From NCBI GenBank assembly GCA_964564695.1, contig CAZMCC010000029.1:1-37756 (forward strand): DNA of 37,756 nucleotides, given 5' to 3'. A program made the translations under genes and the position numbers. Origin of the DNA: CAZMCC01 sp964564695 (lineage in GTDB: Bacteria; Planctomycetota; Phycisphaerae; Phycisphaerales; UBA1924). The notes below the pieces were generated by a model, which was given only the letters and a program-made list of their open reading frames with translations, did not search any database and was not told where the DNA came from. Every line of letters starts with the position of its first letter. The stretch's first letter is position 1. Positions 23,323 to 31,379 of this stretch are shown here, one piece after another.

Positions 23323-25962
23323 ATGCCAGCTCGGTTTCTCTGTTTCTCCTCGCCCGCGGCGAGGCTGATGGTCGCCAGCGCTGTCTTCGCCCTTGGCGGC
23401 CCCGCGCCGGCCCAGGATCTCGACGGCGACAACATCCCGGACTCGCAGGAGCTCCGCGACGGGGCGCTCGACTGCAACCACGACGGCGTGCTCGACCTCG
23501 TCGACATCGCGCGACCGCACTTCGCCTCGGCGATCGAGCACCTCAACGGCGTTCAGGCGTTCCAGAACAACGTCTGGGACGTCACGCCGATCGATTTCAA
23601 CCAGGACGGGAAGATGGACCTCGCGTTCACCATCTTCTTCGAGACCAACACGGGGCGCATCGCGCTGTGGCGCAACGAGGGCGGGCCGGCCCTGGTCTTC
23701 CAGCAGGAGATCACCTTCCCCAACTCGCGCCCGTATTCGATCGCCGCGGGCGACGTCAACGCCGACGGCCTGACGGACCTCGTCGCCAGCGACGCCTCGT
23801 TCAACCGCGTGTACGTGCTGCGGGCCACCGGCCCCGGCACCTTCGCCCCGGCGGTGACGATCGCGGGCGAGTCGTCGAGCAACGGGTCGGTCGGGCTCGC
23901 GCTGGGCGACCTCGACAACGACGGCGACCTCGACATCGCGGCCACCGCCTGGGGCCTCAACAAGGTCCAGGTGTGGAAGAACAACGGGACCGGGACTTTC
24001 GGCTCGCGGACGTCGTACGCGGTTTCGTACCAGCCGCGCGATGTCGCCATCGGCGACTTCACCGGCGACGGCTTCGCCGACCTCGCGGTGGCGAACCAGT
24101 TTTACTCGGCCCAGCCCCCGAGCGCCGACGGGACGGTCTCGCTGCTGGCGAACACGGGCACCGGCGCGTTCACGTCGGCCGGCGTCGTCACCCCGCCGCG
24201 GGGCCTTGCGCCGTACAACTACCAGTCGCGCCCGTTCTTCGTCGAGCTCTTCGACCTTGACCACGACGGCGACCGCGACCTGATCGTGTCGAGCAAGGAC
24301 TCGAGCGTCGTCTCGATCCATCACAACAACGGGACCGGGACGTTCACGCTGGCCGAGCAGTTCGGCGGCTTCCCGATCGAGCAGGACCCGGCCGATATCA
24401 AAGTCCTCGACCTCGACGGCGACGGCTGGGAGGAGGTCGTCTTCGGCGACCAGGACGAGTCGGGCGTGACGGTGCTTCGGAACGTCAAGGGCACGCTCGT
24501 GCGCCATCAGAACTACGCCGCGTCGATCTATGGCGGGGCCTTCCTCGCGCTGATCGACCTGACCGGTGACGGGCTGGCCGAGATCGTGTCCGCGAACGAC
24601 ACGTGGCGGACGTTCAGCGTGCTGAAGAACGAGGGCGACCTGGTGTTCGACGCCGTGCCGCGGATCCGGCCCATCGAGTACGCCGGCAGCGGCCTGCTCG
24701 CGGACTTCAACGAGGACGGGCTGGCCGACTTCGGCGAGGTCACGCAGAACCCGCCGCTGGGCACGATCAACGGCTTCGCGGTGTTCCCGGGCATCGGGCA
24801 GATCGGCGAGGCGCGGTTCGGCGAGGCGCCGGTCGTCACGCCGATCGCCGGCGAGTCCTACGGCGTGATGCCGTGGGCCCGCGACTTCAACAACGACGGC
24901 CACCTCGACGTGCTCCTGACCAACCTCCCGCAGGCGGAGGTCCGCCTGGGCAACGGAGACGGGACGTTCGGCCCGCCAATCCAGTCGCCGATCCAGCCGC
25001 GACAGCTCCGACTGACGATCAACGACTTCAACGCCGACGGCGTGCTCGACCTGATGTGGATCGTGGGCGGGCACCCCGGGTCGGCGCTGGTGAGCTTCGG
25101 CGACGGGGCGGGGCACTTCGGCCCGACGACGTCCTACGTGATGCTCAGGGAGGATGAATCGGTGGCGTCGGGGGACATCACCGGGGACGGCGTGCCGGAG
25201 TTCTTCGGCGGGTTCCGCCAGCAGCTCGCGCCGCCGCCGGGCGGGGTGCTGTCGTGGCTGGGGAACAACGGCGACGGGACTTTCGGGGCGCGCCAGGACC
25301 GGTTCATCACCGGCCAGCCGCTCAGCCCAGCGGTCGTCGCGATCGCGGTCGCGGACTTTGACGGCGACGGTGACAACGACGTGATGGTCTCGGCGGGCGG
25401 GCTCAAGCTCTACTTCAATCCGGGTGACGGCAACCTGCCGGCGACGCCCGTGGCCGTGAGCCCCACCGGCGGCAGCATCATCACGCCGACCGACATCGAC
25501 CTCGACGGCGACATCGACCTCTACGTCCGCAACGCGACGCTCTCGGTCGTGCTCAACAACGGCGACGGGACCTTCCTGCCCCCGATGAACATGCACCGCT
25601 ACGACGGCAACTACCGCGAGATGTACGTCGCCGACGCGAACAACGACGGGAGGCCCGACGCAATGATCCGCCCCGAGAACTCGTGGTCGCAGTACTTCTA
25701 CCTGAACTTCGAGGCGGTGAGCGCCGACCGCAACGCCAACGGCATTCCCGACGAGTGCGAGGGCCGGTGCCGCTGCGACGTCAATCTCGACGGGTTCGTG
25801 AACTCGACGGACGTCGGGGAGTTCATCAACATGTGGTTCGGCGACCAGGCGAACGGCAGCCACTTCGCGGACTTTGACGAGAACGGGATCGTGAACTCCG
25901 CTGATGTCGGCGAGTTCATCAACGTGTGGTTCGAGGAGGTCGGGAGCGACTGCGGGGGCTGA
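23323..25962 (+). CDS. Secreted FG-GAP/VCBS repeat protein with dockerin pair
   Basis: 879 aa from the second of two close ATGs (23323), which sits 6 nt after GGAGG; in-frame starts at 23317 and 23224 exist. Signal peptide LMVASAVFALGGPAPAQ is followed by a Ca2+-type DLDGDNIPDSQE motif and then many FG-GAP/VCBS blades with DxNxDGxxD cores (IDFNQDGKMDLAF, GDVNADGLTDLV, GDLDNDGDLDIA, GDFTGDGFADLA, FDLDHDGDRDLIV, RDFNNDGHLDVLL), forming one or two integrin-like propellers. The C-terminus has a dockerin pair (NLDGFVNSTDVGEFINMWF, DENGIVNSADVGEFINVWF) flanked by CRCD and SDCGG. Exported, calcium-binding; probably adhesive or polysaccharide-linked. A 7-bp inverted repeat (GTCGCAA/TTGCGAC, 23272-23288) precedes it. 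Confidence 0.92.
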   Translation: MPARFLCFSSPAARLMVASAVFALGGPAPAQDLDGDNIPDSQELRDGALDCNHDGVLDLVDIARPHFASAIEHLNGVQAFQNNVWDVTPIDFNQDGKMDLAFTIFFETNTGRIALWRNEGGPALVFQQEITFPNSRPYSIAAGDVNADGLTDLVASDASFNRVYVLRATGPGTFAPAVTIAGESSSNGSVGLALGDLDNDGDLDIAATAWGLNKVQVWKNNGTGTFGSRTSYAVSYQPRDVAIGDFTGDGFADLAVANQFYSAQPPSADGTVSLLANTGTGAFTSAGVVTPPRGLAPYNYQSRPFFVELFDLDHDGDRDLIVSSKDSSVVSIHHNNGTGTFTLAEQFGGFPIEQDPADIKVLDLDGDGWEEVVFGDQDESGVTVLRNVKGTLVRHQNYAASIYGGAFLALIDLTGDGLAEIVSANDTWRTFSVLKNEGDLVFDAVPRIRPIEYAGSGLLADFNEDGLADFGEVTQNPPLGTINGFAVFPGIGQIGEARFGEAPVVTPIAGESYGVMPWARDFNNDGHLDVLLTNLPQAEVRLGNGDGTFGPPIQSPIQPRQLRLTINDFNADGVLDLMWIVGGHPGSALVSFGDGAGHFGPTTSYVMLREDESVASGDITGDGVPEFFGGFRQQLAPPPGGVLSWLGNNGDGTFGARQDRFITGQPLSPAVVAIAVADFDGDGDNDVMVSAGGLKLYFNPGDGNLPATPVAVSPTGGSIITPTDIDLDGDIDLYVRNATLSVVLNNGDGTFLPPMNMHRYDGNYREMYVADANNDGRPDAMIRPENSWSQYFYLNFEAVSADRNANGIPDECEGRCRCDVNLDGFVNSTDVGEFINMWFGDQANGSHFADFDENGIVNSADVGEFINVWFEEVGSDCGG

Positions 25963-25985
25963 TTCCGCCGGGGTGCCGGGGGCTT

Positions 25986-26096
25986 GGGCGCCCGGGGTCG
26001 GGCGCTTCGCCTGACCCCGGCGCGGGTTCGGTTGAACTCGGTTCGCGAGCGGAGTCCAACCCCGGGTCTGCCCGGAGCGGCCGACCCGGGGCACCC
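25986..26096 (+). repeat. Palindromic repeat family P1, copy 5
   Basis: 111 bp, starting GGGCGCCCGGGGTCGG and ending CCGACCCGGGGCACCC. It lies between the FG-GAP gene and the glycosyltransferase operon. Confidence 0.92.
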
Positions 26097-26115
26097 GGCG
26101 CTCGCAGCAGCGGGA

Positions 26116-26121
26116 TAAAGT
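26116..26121 (+). promoter_or_regulatory. Leaderless-type -10 box TAAAGT
   Basis: Ends exactly 6 nt before the ATG of the glycosyltransferase gene (26128), just after P1 copy 5. No Shine-Dalgarno. Confidence 0.45.
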
Positions 26122-26127
26122 TCCGGC

Positions 26128-26931
26128 ATGCGATGGCTTGTCGCGATCCCTGTGTACAACGAGGCCCGGTACGTCGAGCGGGTGCTGGCGAAGGTGCTCC
26201 AGTTTGCGCCCGGCGTGCTGGTGATTGATGACGGGTCGAGCGACGACACGCCGCGGCTCTTGTCGCGGTTCGGCGTCGACGTCATCCGGCACTGCACGAA
26301 CCGCGGCTACGGGCGTTCGATGCGCACGGCGTTCCAGTGGGCCGACGAGCACGGGTTCGACTGGGTCATCACGATGGACTGCGACGAGCAGCACGAGCCC
26401 GCCGCCATCCCGATGTTCGTCGACGCGGCCAAGAGCGATACGCACGACGTGATCTCCGGGAGCCGGTACATGCCGCAGTCGTGGGCCGCGGACATGCCGC
26501 CCGCGGACCGGCGCCGGATCAACACGCTGATGACGCAGGAGATCAACGAGCGGCTGGGCGGCGCCGACGGCCCGCTGGGGATTGCGCTGACGGACGGGTT
26601 CTGCGGGTTCAAGGCGTACCGCATCGGCGCGTTGCGACGCCTGTGCCTGAGCGAGGACGGGTACGCGTTCCCGATGCAGTTCTGGGTGCAGGCGGCGGCG
26701 AACCGGCTGAGCGTGCGCGAGGTGCCGGTGAAGCTGATCTACAACGACCTGAACCGCACGTTCGGCGGGCCGTTGGATGATGCGGAGATCCGGCTGGGGC
26801 ATTACCGGCGCGTGCTGCACTGCGAGCTGAAGCGGTGGGCGGGGCAGCTGCCGGCGACGTCGCGGGCGGGCGTACCCGAGGCGGGGTGCGGTGAGTTCGA
26901 GCCGCGTGAGGCGGACTGCGGAGCGGCGTGA
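26128..26931 (+). CDS. Family 2 glycosyltransferase
   Basis: 267 aa, GT-A fold. VAIPVYNEARYVERVL and VLVIDDGSSDDTPRLL (residues 34-41) bind the nucleotide sugar; ITMDCDEQHEP (Asp84/Asp86) is the DxD-type metal site; ISGSRYMP and TDGFCGFKAYR follow. It resembles the polyprenyl-phosphate mannosyl/glucosyltransferase (DPM1-like) branch, without C-terminal membrane helices, so it is probably cytoplasmic or peripheral. First gene of a three-gene operon: its TGA overlaps the next GTG start (GTGA). Acceptor unknown. Confidence 0.9.
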   Translation: MRWLVAIPVYNEARYVERVLAKVLQFAPGVLVIDDGSSDDTPRLLSRFGVDVIRHCTNRGYGRSMRTAFQWADEHGFDWVITMDCDEQHEPAAIPMFVDAAKSDTHDVISGSRYMPQSWAADMPPADRRRINTLMTQEINERLGGADGPLGIALTDGFCGFKAYRIGALRRLCLSEDGYAFPMQFWVQAAANRLSVREVPVKLIYNDLNRTFGGPLDDAEIRLGHYRRVLHCELKRWAGQLPATSRAGVPEAGCGEFEPREADCGAA

Positions 26932-28340
26932 ATCCCGCGGAGATCAAGCCGGGGTCGGTCGTGTTCGAGCCCGCGGCGGCGCGGTGGGACGCGATCGTGC
27001 GCGAGCGGTGGGGGGGCTGGGGGCGCGTGCGGACCGGGCGGACGTGGGAGATTGCGCGGGCCACTCGCCACGCGCTAGGGCTCGACGCCGAGCGCCCGGT
27101 GATCATGAGCGGGCACCAGCCGGGGTTCTGGCACGCGGGGATTGCGGCGAAGTGGTTTGCACTCACGGCGTGCGCGGCGAAGGCCGGAGCGCAGGCGGTG
27201 TGGGTGGTGGTCGATCACGACGCCGTGGCGATGGAGCGGTTTCGCGTGCCGGTGCGACGCGGGCAGGACGGGATTGCGGTGCGGTGGTGGGACGTTCGCA
27301 CGGGCGAACTCGCGACGAGCGCGGGCGCGATCGAGCGGAACGCGGCGTGCGATCGGCGCGTGGTGACGCCCAAGGCGCCGCCGGATCTCGGCCCGTTGGC
27401 GGGCGACGCCGTGCGGGCGGGCGTTGATCGGATGGCGTGTGCGCTGGCGGCACGCGAGGGTGAGTCGAACGCGGCTCGCCAGTTCGCACTGGCGGCGGCG
27501 GATGTTCTCGAGAGCTTTGGGCCGCGTCCGACGATCGCGTTCACGACCGATCTCGTCAGGACGCAGGCGTGGGCGATGTTCGTCGACGCGATGCGGCGAG
27601 AACCCGTGAAGCAGCGCGAGGCGTACAACGAGGCCGTGCGGGGGTTTCCGCATGCTCGGGTGGCGCCGCTGGGCGAGGGGGAGGTTCCCGTGTGGCGTCT
27701 CGGTGGGCCGGAGCGGGTCCACGTGACCGCGGGCGAGCTGGAGGCGGGCGCCGGGCCGTTCGCGCCCAAGGCCCTGCTCACGACGGCCCTGCTGCGGATG
27801 TTCGCGTGCGACCTGTTCATTCACGGGACGGGAGGCGGGGCGAGTGGGGGGGCGGACGCTGACGCGGTGGGATACGACCGCATCACCGAGCGATGGATCC
27901 CGGCGTGGCTGGGCGGCGGCGCCGCGACGCTGTCGCCAAGCGTGGTCGCTTCGGCGACGCTCACGCTCGACCTGCCGGGGGCGGCGATCGATCCCGGTGT
28001 GGCGAAAGCGCGGTGGACGGCGCACGCGGCACGCCACGATCCGGCCCTGCTCGGCGACGCCGGGGCGGCCGCGAAGAAGGCGGAGATCGTCAAGGCCCTG
28101 CGGTCTCGGCGCACTCCCAAGAGCGAGCGCCGGGCCACGTACCTCGGGTTGCACGCGCTGCTCGAAGATGTGCGGACGCGGCACGCCGAGCGGCTTGCGG
28201 AGCTGGAGGCGGCGGCCGCCCGCGCGGGGGACGCGGCGGAGCAGCTTGCGCTGCGCCAGGACCGGACGTGGGCGTTTCCGTTGCATGAGCCGGGGAAGCT
28301 GGCGGGGTTGAGGGATGCGGTTGGGAAGGAGTTTGCATGA
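26928..28340 (+). CDS. Uncharacterised planctomycete protein, possibly BshC-like
   Basis: 470 aa, GTG start overlapping the upstream stop. The clearest motif is IMSGHQPGFWHAGIAAKWFAL (61-71 and on), followed by WVVVDHD, TIAFTTDLVRTQAW and LLTTALLRMFACDLFIHGTGGG...YDRITERW. The 'GHQ-x-G-x-x-x-x-G' start and the later DLFIHG-GG segment remind me of BshC-type enzymes (the bacillithiol cysteine-adding enzyme) but I cannot establish homology by eye. A G7 run (27846-27852) encodes a Gly/Ala insert (ASGGADADAVG) just inside the GG-YD motif. The C-terminus is helical and charged. Its stop overlaps the next start (ATGA). Confidence 0.75.
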   Translation: MNPAEIKPGSVVFEPAAARWDAIVRERWGGWGRVRTGRTWEIARATRHALGLDAERPVIMSGHQPGFWHAGIAAKWFALTACAAKAGAQAVWVVVDHDAVAMERFRVPVRRGQDGIAVRWWDVRTGELATSAGAIERNAACDRRVVTPKAPPDLGPLAGDAVRAGVDRMACALAAREGESNAARQFALAAADVLESFGPRPTIAFTTDLVRTQAWAMFVDAMRREPVKQREAYNEAVRGFPHARVAPLGEGEVPVWRLGGPERVHVTAGELEAGAGPFAPKALLTTALLRMFACDLFIHGTGGGASGGADADAVGYDRITERWIPAWLGGGAATLSPSVVASATLTLDLPGAAIDPGVAKARWTAHAARHDPALLGDAGAAAKKAEIVKALRSRRTPKSERRATYLGLHALLEDVRTRHAERLAELEAAAARAGDAAEQLALRQDRTWAFPLHEPGKLAGLRDAVGKEFA

Positions 28341-29245
28341 TGACTCGCCGTGGGGTTCTCCTTCTTGCACTTCTGGCGGTGTCGCTTGCGATGGTCGCGT
28401 GCGAGCGAGAGCCGGCGCCGGCGACCTATCCGCCTGCGCCGTCTCGCCCGCGCGTCGCCGTGATGACCCCGGCCCTCGCCGCGACGCTCCGGTGGCTCGA
28501 CCTCAAGGACCTGATCGTCGCCCGGCACGGCTACGACCAGTGGAGCGATCAGTCGCTGCCGGTGTGCGGCGACCAGAATGGCTTCGACTACGAGAAGCTG
28601 CTGACCGTCAACCCCACCGACATTCTCATCGAATGGGGCACGCGCCCGTTGCCGGACCGACTCACGACACTCGCGAAGGAACGCGGCTGGCGCATCCACA
28701 ACTACTCGACCCTCTCGCTCGACGACGTCGCGAAGACCACCGACGAGCTCGCGGCGCTGTTCGCGCCGGGCCCCCTCGATCACGCGAAGCCCAAACCGTC
28801 GGAGAGGCTTAGGGCCGCGTGGTCGAAGGGCCCCGGCTTCGATATCGCCGACGCCGGGCGGGTGCTGCTGCTCGTCCCGGGCAAGCCCGACAGCGCCTTG
28901 GGGCCGGGCTCGGCTCACGTGCAGATCCTCGAGCAGCTCGGCGGCAAGTCCGCGGTGGAAAAGGGCGGCCCGTACCAGGCTGTGGACGTTGAAGATGTGC
29001 TCAAGCTCGCGCCCGACGTGATCGTGCTGATGGTGCCGAGAGCCCCGGGCGCGCCCGCGGCGCCGGTGAATGAGGCCAAGGTCACGGAACTGCTCGGCCC
29101 GCTCGCGAAGCTCGACCTGCTGGTGATCCGCAAGCGCCGCGTCGTCGTGCTTGACGACCCGGAGGGGCTGCTCCCCAGCGCCTCGGGCCTCGCGACGTTC
29201 GCCGACGGGCTCTACGCGGCCCTGCTGAAGTGGGAGCGCGAGTAG
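28337..29245 (+). CDS. BtuF/FepB-type substrate-binding lipoprotein
   Basis: 302 aa. AAGGAG precedes two tandem ATGs (28337, 28340). A lipobox at VSLAMVAC gives lipid-anchored Cys22. The body follows the class III periplasmic binding protein plan: VAVMTPALAATLRWLDLKDLIVARHG, then the DYEKLLTVNPTDILIEWG signature (compare 'E.i..l.PDlvi'), a long helix, VLLLVPGK, and LKLAPDVIVLMVP in the second lobe. Members bind cobalamin, heme or ferric siderophores; no permease or ATPase gene is adjacent, and the two upstream operon genes do not suggest a ligand. Possibly a stand-alone binding protein. Confidence 0.85.
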   Translation: MMTRRGVLLLALLAVSLAMVACEREPAPATYPPAPSRPRVAVMTPALAATLRWLDLKDLIVARHGYDQWSDQSLPVCGDQNGFDYEKLLTVNPTDILIEWGTRPLPDRLTTLAKERGWRIHNYSTLSLDDVAKTTDELAALFAPGPLDHAKPKPSERLRAAWSKGPGFDIADAGRVLLLVPGKPDSALGPGSAHVQILEQLGGKSAVEKGGPYQAVDVEDVLKLAPDVIVLMVPRAPGAPAAPVNEAKVTELLGPLAKLDLLVIRKRRVVVLDDPEGLLPSASGLATFADGLYAALLKWERE

Positions 29246-29278
29246 GCGACAAGTCCAACCCGGGGCGGCGGCGCTCCA

Positions 29279-29284
29279 TAAACT
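29279..29284 (+). promoter_or_regulatory. Possible -10 box TAAACT before argS
   Basis: TANNNT motif 9 nt before the ATG of argS; no Shine-Dalgarno. Spacing is longer than the 6 nt seen elsewhere, so support is weaker. Confidence 0.3.
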
Positions 29285-29293
29285 CCCGCCCCC

Positions 29294-31204
29294 ATGTCTA
29301 CTGCACCCGCCCCATCTCACGACCACCCCAGCGAGTTTGACCCCGTCGCGCTGCTCTCGGCCCGTTTCGCCGGCGCGATCGCCGCGGCGTTTCCCGACCG
29401 CTTTCCCGCCGGTGGTGGGGGGGGTCCCCCGGCCGACGCGATGATCGCGTCGAGCAAGAGCCCGCAGTTCGGTGATTTCCAGAGCAACGCCGCGATGCCG
29501 CTGGGGAAGATGCTGGGAACGTCGCCGCGTGACGCCGCCAAGGCCATCGTCGCGAAGCTCGACGTCGCCGACCTGGCCGAGCCCGTGACCGAGGCGTCGA
29601 TCGCGGGACCCGGCTTCATCAACGTGCGCCTTAAGGGCGAGGCCCTCGCCCGCCTGCTCGGGTCGCTCGACACGCCCGAGCTCGGGCTCGCGGTGCCGAA
29701 GGGACCTAAGGCCAAAGTCGTCGTCGACCTCTGCGGCGTCAACCTCGCCAAACAAACCCACGTGGGCCACCTCCGCTCGGTGATCCTCGGCGACACCCTC
29801 GCGCGCACGCTCGAGCGCCTCGGGGCCGAGGTCATCCGGCAGAACCACGTCGGCGACTGGGGCCTGCCGATCGCGATGGTGGTGAACAAGCTCATGGAGG
29901 AATCCGCCGCTGGGCGGGCGAACCTCGCGAGCCTCACGCTCGACCAGCTCGAGACGCACTACCGCAACGCGCAGAAGGAATGCGAGGCGGACGAACGCGG
30001 GCTCGCGGCGGCGCAGAAGTGGTGGGGGCATCCCAAGGCGATCGCGGAACTTGACGCCCAGGTCGGCGGCGCCCGCGAGCGGATGGCGAAGGCGAAGGCG
30101 ACGCTGGTGGCCCTGCAGAACCACGAGGCTGCGCCGATGGCGGTGTGGCAGCGGATCACCGACATCACGATGAAGGCGTGCCTGGATGTGTGCGCACGCC
30201 TGCACGCGATCGTGCTCAGCGAGCACGGCGCGGGCGAGAGCACGTACGCCGCGGAGTTGGGGCCGCTGGTCGACGACCTGCTCAAGCGGGGCGTGGCGGA
30301 GGTCTCCGACGGCGCGGTCGTCGTGCGCGTCGAGGGGATCGAGGAGCCGGCGATCATCCGCAAGAGCGAGAAGGGCGGCGGCGGGTTCCTGTACGCGACG
30401 ACCGACATGGCCGCGATCCGGCGGCGCGTGCAGAAGTTCGGGGCGTCGCGGGTCGTCTACTGCGTCGACGCCCGCCAGAGCCTGCACTTCAAGCAAGTCT
30501 TCGCGGCCGCGGTGAAGGCCGGGTACGCGACGGTCCCCGGCGACGGCCTCGCCTCGCTCGAGCACGCGGCGTTCGGCACGGTGCTCGGGCCCGACGGGCG
30601 TCCCTTCAAGACCCGCAGCGGCGAGAACGTGAAGCTCGACGACCTCATCGACGAGGCGATTGAGCGGGCGGAGAAGGCGGTCGTCGAGAAGAACCCCGAG
30701 CTGCCCGAGGCCGAGCGCAAGCGGGTCGCGGAGGTGGTGGGCGTCTCGGCGATCAAGTACGCGGACCTTTCGGTGCACCGGGCCCGCGACTACGAGTTCA
30801 ACTTCGACCGGATGCTCGCGTTCGAGGGGAACACGGGGCCGTACTTGCTGTACGCGCTGGCGCGGACCAAGAGCATTTATCGCAAGGCGGTCGAGAAGCT
30901 CGGCCAGCCGAGCGCGGCGAGCCCGTTCGTGATCGCGACGACCGAGGAGAAGACGCTCGCGCTGACGCTCTTGCGGTATCCCGGCACGGTGCGGTCGGTC
31001 GCGGGGGCGCTCGAGCCCAACCGGTTGTGCCAGTACCTCTACGACCTCGCGGGCATGTTCAGCGTGTTCTACACGAACTGCCCGGTGATCCACGCCGAGG
31101 AGGCGGCGGTGCGGTCGTCGCGGTTGCGGCTGACGGCGCTGACCGAGCGGGTGCTGGAAGATGGGCTCGGGCTGCTGGGGATCCAAGCGCTCGAGAGGAT
31201 GTAA
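29294..31204 (+). CDS. argS: Arginyl-tRNA synthetase
   Basis: 636 aa class I synthetase, near normal length. N-terminal Add1 domain (~1-120, with the FGDFQSNAAMPLGK and GPGFINVRL motifs), then VNLAKQTHVGHLRSVILGD containing the HIGH motif as HVGH (156-159). Later YATTDMAAIRRR, FGTVLGPDGRPFKTRSGENVKLDDL (the KMSK-region equivalent in ArgRS) and the C-terminal anticodon-binding helix bundle with YLYDLAGMFSVFY. It charges tRNA-Arg. A GGTG8 tract (29414-29424) adds a GGGGG loop at residues 40-44 in the Add1 domain. A palindromic element (31206) follows directly after the stop. Confidence 0.96.
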   Translation: MSTAPAPSHDHPSEFDPVALLSARFAGAIAAAFPDRFPAGGGGGPPADAMIASSKSPQFGDFQSNAAMPLGKMLGTSPRDAAKAIVAKLDVADLAEPVTEASIAGPGFINVRLKGEALARLLGSLDTPELGLAVPKGPKAKVVVDLCGVNLAKQTHVGHLRSVILGDTLARTLERLGAEVIRQNHVGDWGLPIAMVVNKLMEESAAGRANLASLTLDQLETHYRNAQKECEADERGLAAAQKWWGHPKAIAELDAQVGGARERMAKAKATLVALQNHEAAPMAVWQRITDITMKACLDVCARLHAIVLSEHGAGESTYAAELGPLVDDLLKRGVAEVSDGAVVVRVEGIEEPAIIRKSEKGGGGFLYATTDMAAIRRRVQKFGASRVVYCVDARQSLHFKQVFAAAVKAGYATVPGDGLASLEHAAFGTVLGPDGRPFKTRSGENVKLDDLIDEAIERAEKAVVEKNPELPEAERKRVAEVVGVSAIKYADLSVHRARDYEFNFDRMLAFEGNTGPYLLYALARTKSIYRKAVEKLGQPSAASPFVIATTEEKTLALTLLRYPGTVRSVAGALEPNRLCQYLYDLAGMFSVFYTNCPVIHAEEAAVRSSRLRLTALTERVLEDGLGLLGIQALERM

Positions 31205-31205
31205 C

Positions 31206-31367
31206 AGATCTCCCTCCGCAACGCGGAGGGAGAAATGCTGAACCGGCGTCCAGCCGGTCAGACGAGAGGGAGGGCATAGGCGTTTCGAACACCCAGACGC
31301 CCTCCCCCGCGTCGATTCGGCTGAACGCCGAATCGACTTTCCCCCTCCGCGTTGCGGAGGGGGATCT
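31206..31367. mobile_element. Palindromic MITE-like element P3
   Basis: 162 bp starting 2 nt after the argS stop. The terminal inverted repeats are ~30 bp: AGATCTCCCTCCGC... and its near-complement at ...GCGGAGGGGGATCT, with two differences that pair with each other. Each end is itself a hairpin: CTCCCTCCGC-AAC-GCGGAGGGAG (31210-31232) and CCCCCTCCGC-GTT-GCGGAGGGGG (31341-31363). An internal perfect hairpin GTCGATTCGG/CCGAATCGAC lies at 31311-31337. No gene inside. It supplies the region just before the hydrolase ribosome site. Confidence 0.8.
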
Positions 31368-31379
31368 TCGGAGCCGCCC

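Noticed and set aside
23131..26820. Very long open frame (over 1200 codons) on the minus strand opposite the FG-GAP and glycosyltransferase genes
   Set aside because: Composition is Arg/Val/His-rich as expected for an antisense shadow in high-GC DNA; it spans several real plus-strand genes and shows no domain.
29254..29266. GTCCAACCCGGGG, similar to the P1 core, upstream of argS
   Set aside because: Only 13 nt match and neither arm is present; could be a decayed remnant or chance.
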